From: Paenibacillus sp. H1-7
Lineage (GTDB): Bacteria; Bacillota; Bacilli; Paenibacillales; NBRC-103111
Length of the DNA stretch: 64,000 nt
Direction of reading: 5' to 3'
Assembly (NCBI RefSeq): GCF_022354825.1
Contig: NZ_CP031168.1
Location: 1,365,501-1,429,500 of the forward strand
The position numbers and the translations under genes are program-made. The notes under the pieces are model-generated. The model saw only the letters and a list, made by a program, of their open reading frames with translations, had not been told where the DNA came from and made no database searches. Below, one piece after another: positions 60,946 through 64,000 of this stretch (positions within the stretch are counted from its first letter, which is position 1; the number at the start of each line of letters is the position of its first letter).

Positions 60946-63237
60946 ATGCGTAAAAAGGTTTTTCGCGTTCTCCAGTGCGTTTGCGTGGGGACCATGCTGC
61001 TGCCTGCAGGCATGGCGGCCGCTTCGGAGTCGACCGCTCCGGTTCAAACGGCTGCTTTGGTAAGCGCTTCATCGGATGCTTCCGTGCAGCAGGACAATGT
61101 CGTTCGTGTCACAACAACGGCTGAATTGACAGCCGCCATCAGCGCTGCTGCGGCGGGAACGACGATTGTGCTTGCCGACGGGGTTTATTCACATACCGGC
61201 GCCTTCAGCATTAGCGGCAAGAACGGGACGGCGTCCGCCCCGATTACGATTAAGGCCGAAAACCAAGGCCAGGCTGAACTGACGGCACGCGCCGGGTTTA
61301 ACATCAGCAATTCCTCTTATATCGTCATTCAGGGCTTCAAATTTACGGGAACGGCGATCGCCGTCAATATGAACAACAGCAACAACATCCGCGTTACCCG
61401 CAATACGTTCGCCATGGCCGTCGTTAATAATCCTGCAGGGTGGAAGTGGGTTCAGTTCGGGGGCAACAACAGCCATCATAACCGGATCGATCATAATGAG
61501 TTCGGCCCACGCGGAGATTTGGGTCAAATGATCGCCTTCCAGAACGGCGTCATGTCCCAATATGATGTAATCGAATACAACTACTTCCATGATGCGGCGC
61601 CTCAGACGACCAACGGAGGCGAGACGATTCGCGTAGGCTTGTCCGGATCGTCCATGAGCAACGGTTATACCACAATCCAATATAATTTGTTCGTCAACTT
61701 AGACAGCGATCCGGAAGTCATTTCCGTGAAAAGCGGCAACAATACGGTTCGCTACAACACGTTCATTAACAATAAAGGGCAAGTAACCGCCCGTCACGGA
61801 CATGCGAACAGCTATTACGGCAACTATTTCTTCCGTGTCGATGGAAAGTCGGGCGTAGGCGGCTTGCGTATTTACGCGAATGATCAAAAAATTTACAACA
61901 ACTATTTCGAGAATATATCCGGTGCGATTCATATCGACGGCGGCGATTACGATGCCGGGCCGGACGGCAGCAATTACGACTCCAGCGTGCTGGCGAAGCA
62001 TTGGCGCGTGTACCGGGCTCAAGTGACGAACAATACGATGGTGAATGCATCCAACGGCATCGTTGTCGGGAAGAGCTATACGTACGCGCCGGTCGACAGC
62101 GTAGTAGCGAACAATTTGGTGGTAGGATCCGGCGGTCCGCTGTACAGCGAGGTTAAGACGTCGAACACGTTCTTCGAAGGAAATATCGGCTACGGCGGAA
62201 CGCTGGACAACGTCACGCGGGCTACATACGAAATACGCGAAGCGGATCCGCTGTTCGTGACTCTAGGCGGCTTGCAAAAGCTGTCTGCCGGCAGTCCGGC
62301 AATCAATACAGGAACCGGCAGCTATCCGTTCCTGAACGAGGATATGGACGGTCAGCCCCGGGATGCAATAGACGTCGGCGCTGATGAGTATTCGGCGGCT
62401 CCGGCGCTCCGCCAGCCGCTTACTCCTGCCGATGTAGGTCCGAATGCCGTGACCGCGATCAAACCTCAAGCAGCGGGCAAAGACATCGCAGAATGGTATA
62501 ACGGCAGCGTGAACGTTGCGCTCAGTGCGATGAACACGGAGCCTGGAACCAGGTCTATTGAATACCGGCTGAACGGCCAGCAGGCGTGGGCATCCTATAC
62601 AGGACCGCTCTCCATTACTCAGGAAGGCAAGCATACGATTGCTTACCGGTATACCAACGAAGAGGGTCTCACGGAGCCTGAGGGCTCGGTGCAAATCCAA
62701 ATCGATAAAACGAAGCCAACCTATCAATTGACATTGAACGGGAAGCCTTATGCATCGTCGTTAAGCTTTGCCGACACGGATACGCTGAACGTGCAGCTTC
62801 AGGCACAGGACGGATTGTCGGGACTGGCCAAGCAAAGCTTTACGATTCTTGAAGCCACCTACGAAACCCAGGCGACCATTCCGCTGACAGCCCGGATCGG
62901 CCAGCAATCGATAAACGTAGAAATTGCCGATAAGGCGGGTAATGTGACAGCACAAACTTTAAGCTTCCGGGTGACGCCGACTCTAGCTTCTTTATCGGGA
63001 CTGGTCGAAGGGTATGCCGCTTCCGGAGAGTTGACAGGCTCTCTGGTTCCTCAACTGACGAACAGCCTGAAGCAGGCTCAGCATCATTATGAAAAAGGCT
63101 CCATCGAGCAGGCGATCCAATTCGTTGATGACAACTTCCTGAAGCATCTTAACAACAAGGACGATCAGATCACCGCCGCAGCCAAGCAAGTGCTGCAAAA
63201 TTATGCGCAGGCTTTGGTCGCCTTCTGGTCCAAATAA
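60946..63237 (+). CDS. Secreted polysaccharide lyase family 6 enzyme (chondroitinase B / alginate lyase-like)
   Basis: 763 residues. The signal peptide ends near AGMAAASE. The right-handed beta-helix (about 45-480) carries the PL6 catalytic stretch: VISVKSGNNTVRYNTFINNK (Lys near 266) and QVTARHGHANSYYGNYF (Arg near 287), the Lys/Arg pair used for beta-elimination. After the helix come an Ig-like/OmpL47-type segment (about 495-680) and a helical C-terminal bundle (about 690-763). Acts outside the cell on uronic acid polymers (alginate or dermatan sulfate type). ATG 60946; a cre-like site lies upstream. No dedicated transporter genes nearby. Confidence 0.9.
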   Translation: MRKKVFRVLQCVCVGTMLLPAGMAAASESTAPVQTAALVSASSDASVQQDNVVRVTTTAELTAAISAAAAGTTIVLADGVYSHTGAFSISGKNGTASAPITIKAENQGQAELTARAGFNISNSSYIVIQGFKFTGTAIAVNMNNSNNIRVTRNTFAMAVVNNPAGWKWVQFGGNNSHHNRIDHNEFGPRGDLGQMIAFQNGVMSQYDVIEYNYFHDAAPQTTNGGETIRVGLSGSSMSNGYTTIQYNLFVNLDSDPEVISVKSGNNTVRYNTFINNKGQVTARHGHANSYYGNYFFRVDGKSGVGGLRIYANDQKIYNNYFENISGAIHIDGGDYDAGPDGSNYDSSVLAKHWRVYRAQVTNNTMVNASNGIVVGKSYTYAPVDSVVANNLVVGSGGPLYSEVKTSNTFFEGNIGYGGTLDNVTRATYEIREADPLFVTLGGLQKLSAGSPAINTGTGSYPFLNEDMDGQPRDAIDVGADEYSAAPALRQPLTPADVGPNAVTAIKPQAAGKDIAEWYNGSVNVALSAMNTEPGTRSIEYRLNGQQAWASYTGPLSITQEGKHTIAYRYTNEEGLTEPEGSVQIQIDKTKPTYQLTLNGKPYASSLSFADTDTLNVQLQAQDGLSGLAKQSFTILEATYETQATIPLTARIGQQSINVEIADKAGNVTAQTLSFRVTPTLASLSGLVEGYAASGELTGSLVPQLTNSLKQAQHHYEKGSIEQAIQFVDDNFLKHLNNKDDQITAAAKQVLQNYAQALVAFWSK

Positions 63238-63242
63238 TAAAA

Positions 63243-63278
63243 AAAAGAGTCGTGCCGTTAGCGGTACGGCTCTTTTTC
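63243..63278 (+). terminator. Terminator after the PL6 lyase
   Basis: AAAGAGTCGTGCCG, loop TTAG, CGGTACGGCTCTTTTT, beginning 5 bp after the stop. Confidence 0.85.
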
Positions 63279-63417
63279 GTGTGCCGGCTGCCCGTGACAG
63301 CCAGAAGATGGCCTCTCTGATGTCCTTGGGCGTAATGTGCACTTCCCTACCATGAGGCTGGAGGAAGACATCGGTTCTTATCTGTTGCCCTAAGGATAGG
63401 GCAGCGGTCTATCAGAC

Positions 63418-63440
63418 ATCGGACAGAGAATCTGCTATTT
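63418..63440. repeat. Solo unit of the 180-bp element family
   Basis: ATCGGACAGAGAATCTGCTATTT matches the direct unit at 10274 (ATCGGACAGAGGATCCGCTATTC) with few changes. No partner unit is found 50 bp on either side. It sits about 110 bp upstream of hisC, in the 270-bp gap that otherwise shows only AT-rich sequence (63470-63530), the likely hisC promoter. Confidence 0.7.
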
Positions 63441-63548
63441 GCTGATTTTCAAGTGGGAATTTTAGCGATTTAATACTTTACTTAATTAATGCATTAGTGT
63501 AATATCGAATTATCGTAATAAAGTACCAATGAAGGGGTGTTTTCACCA

Positions 63549-64000
63549 ATGAGTCCAAACGAATCACAAGTACAAGCACGTCAAGCTCTGAAAAACTTGA
63601 AGCCGTATTCCCCGGGCAAGCCGACGTGGGAGGTGCAGCAGGAGCTCGGAATCGAGAAGGTCGTCAAGCTGGCGTCGAACGAAAATCCGCTTGGAGCCTC
63701 GCCTAAAGCCGTCGAAGCGCTCCTCGCCTACTTGCCGGAAATTCACCGTTATCCCGATGCGGCTACGAAAGGGCTGAACGAGGCTATCGCTGCGCAGCTG
63801 AATCTGCAATCCGATCAGCTTATTGTGACGAATGGAGCGGATGAGCTGATCAAGCTCGTCGCGGAAGCCTATCTCGATAAGGGCGATGAGATTGTAATTC
63901 CTCATCCGACATTCAGCGAATACGAGTTCGGCGGTCATTTGATGGGGGCTACGCCGGTCTTGGTTTCGTTTGACGATCAGTTCCGTTATGATGTGGATCG
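63549..64000 (+). CDS. hisC: Histidinol-phosphate aminotransferase HisC (3' end outside window)
   Basis: The first 150 residues are visible. They carry the HisC opening LKPYSPGKPTWEVQQELG, the substrate-binding stretch KLASNENPLGASP near 38, and the cofactor-site segment VTNGADELIKL near 93. The PLP Lys lies beyond the window. ATG 63549 follows AAGGGG at a rather long spacing. Family knowledge: it transfers an amino group to imidazole acetol phosphate in histidine synthesis; Firmicute enzymes of this group may also act on aromatic amino acids (HisC/AroJ). Confidence 0.94.
   Translation, partial: MSPNESQVQARQALKNLKPYSPGKPTWEVQQELGIEKVVKLASNENPLGASPKAVEALLAYLPEIHRYPDAATKGLNEAIAAQLNLQSDQLIVTNGADELIKLVAEAYLDKGDEIVIPHPTFSEYEFGGHLMGATPVLVSFDDQFRYDVD

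Overview
The window looks like a chromosomal segment of a Paenibacillus-type endospore former (Firmicutes, Paenibacillaceae). The grounds are a complete GerA-type spore germinant receptor operon, lipoprotein signal peptides, strong AGGAGG-type ribosome binding sites with occasional TTG/GTG starts, an S-layer-homology protein, LplB/YtcP-type sugar permeases, EcsAB, YitT and Amj homologues, and CsoR- and CcpA-type operators. No rRNA, tRNA, CRISPR array, prophage or intact insertion sequence was seen.

Layout. 1-2.7 kb: end of a sugar ABC permease pair, then a small exported SLH protein. 2.8-10 kb: an alpha/beta hydrolase, a repeat array, a MOP-type flippase and a very large two-module GT-C glycosyltransferase. 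10.6-17.5 kb (minus strand): a metal-stress island with a His-containing lipoprotein, a histidine kinase/response regulator pair, a siroheme nitrite/sulfite-reductase-like protein, CopA, CopZ and CsoR, with four CsoR-type palindromes (a fifth precedes a second copZ at 40 kb). 17.7-23.5 kb: an esterase, an LplT/Aas-like lysophospholipid salvage pair and an S66 peptidase. 23.5-29 kb: a five-gene germinant receptor operon (A, B, C, small D, second B). 29-31.8 kb: a small membrane protein and an AraC regulator divergent from a Gfo/Idh/MocA dehydrogenase. 32-34.7 kb: a four-gene partner-switching operon (PP2C phosphatase, HATPase, STAS protein, membrane coiled-coil protein) with no sigma factor beside it. 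34.8-37.8 kb: a membrane hydrolase and EcsAB. 38.5-49.1 kb: a C4-dicarboxylate set (DctA-type symporter with two cre-like sites, DctR- and DctS-type two-component genes split by a GDSL hydrolase, DctB-like binding protein) mixed with CopZ2, a methyltransferase, a lipoprotein and a YitT protein. 49.3-52 kb: a HemD-like protein and an ABC exporter. 53 kb: the lipid II flippase Amj behind a coupled leader ORF. 54-59.4 kb: phnC-phnE-phnE, a convergent phnD and a metallophosphatase. 59.5-64 kb: an unknown protein, a histidine phosphatase, a PL6 polysaccharide lyase with a cre-like site, and the start of hisC.

The most unusual content is intergenic. Two arrays 38 kb apart (about 3.84-4.09 kb and 42.37-42.82 kb) use the same 113-114 bp unit carrying two palindromes 61-62 bp apart. 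A second element of about 180 bp, built as two direct units 50 bp apart followed by two inverted units 50 bp apart, occurs three times (10.27, 22.09 and 52.50 kb), with a solo unit at 63.4 kb. Neither is explained by any coding feature here. All functions below are read from sequence and family knowledge; no database search was run.
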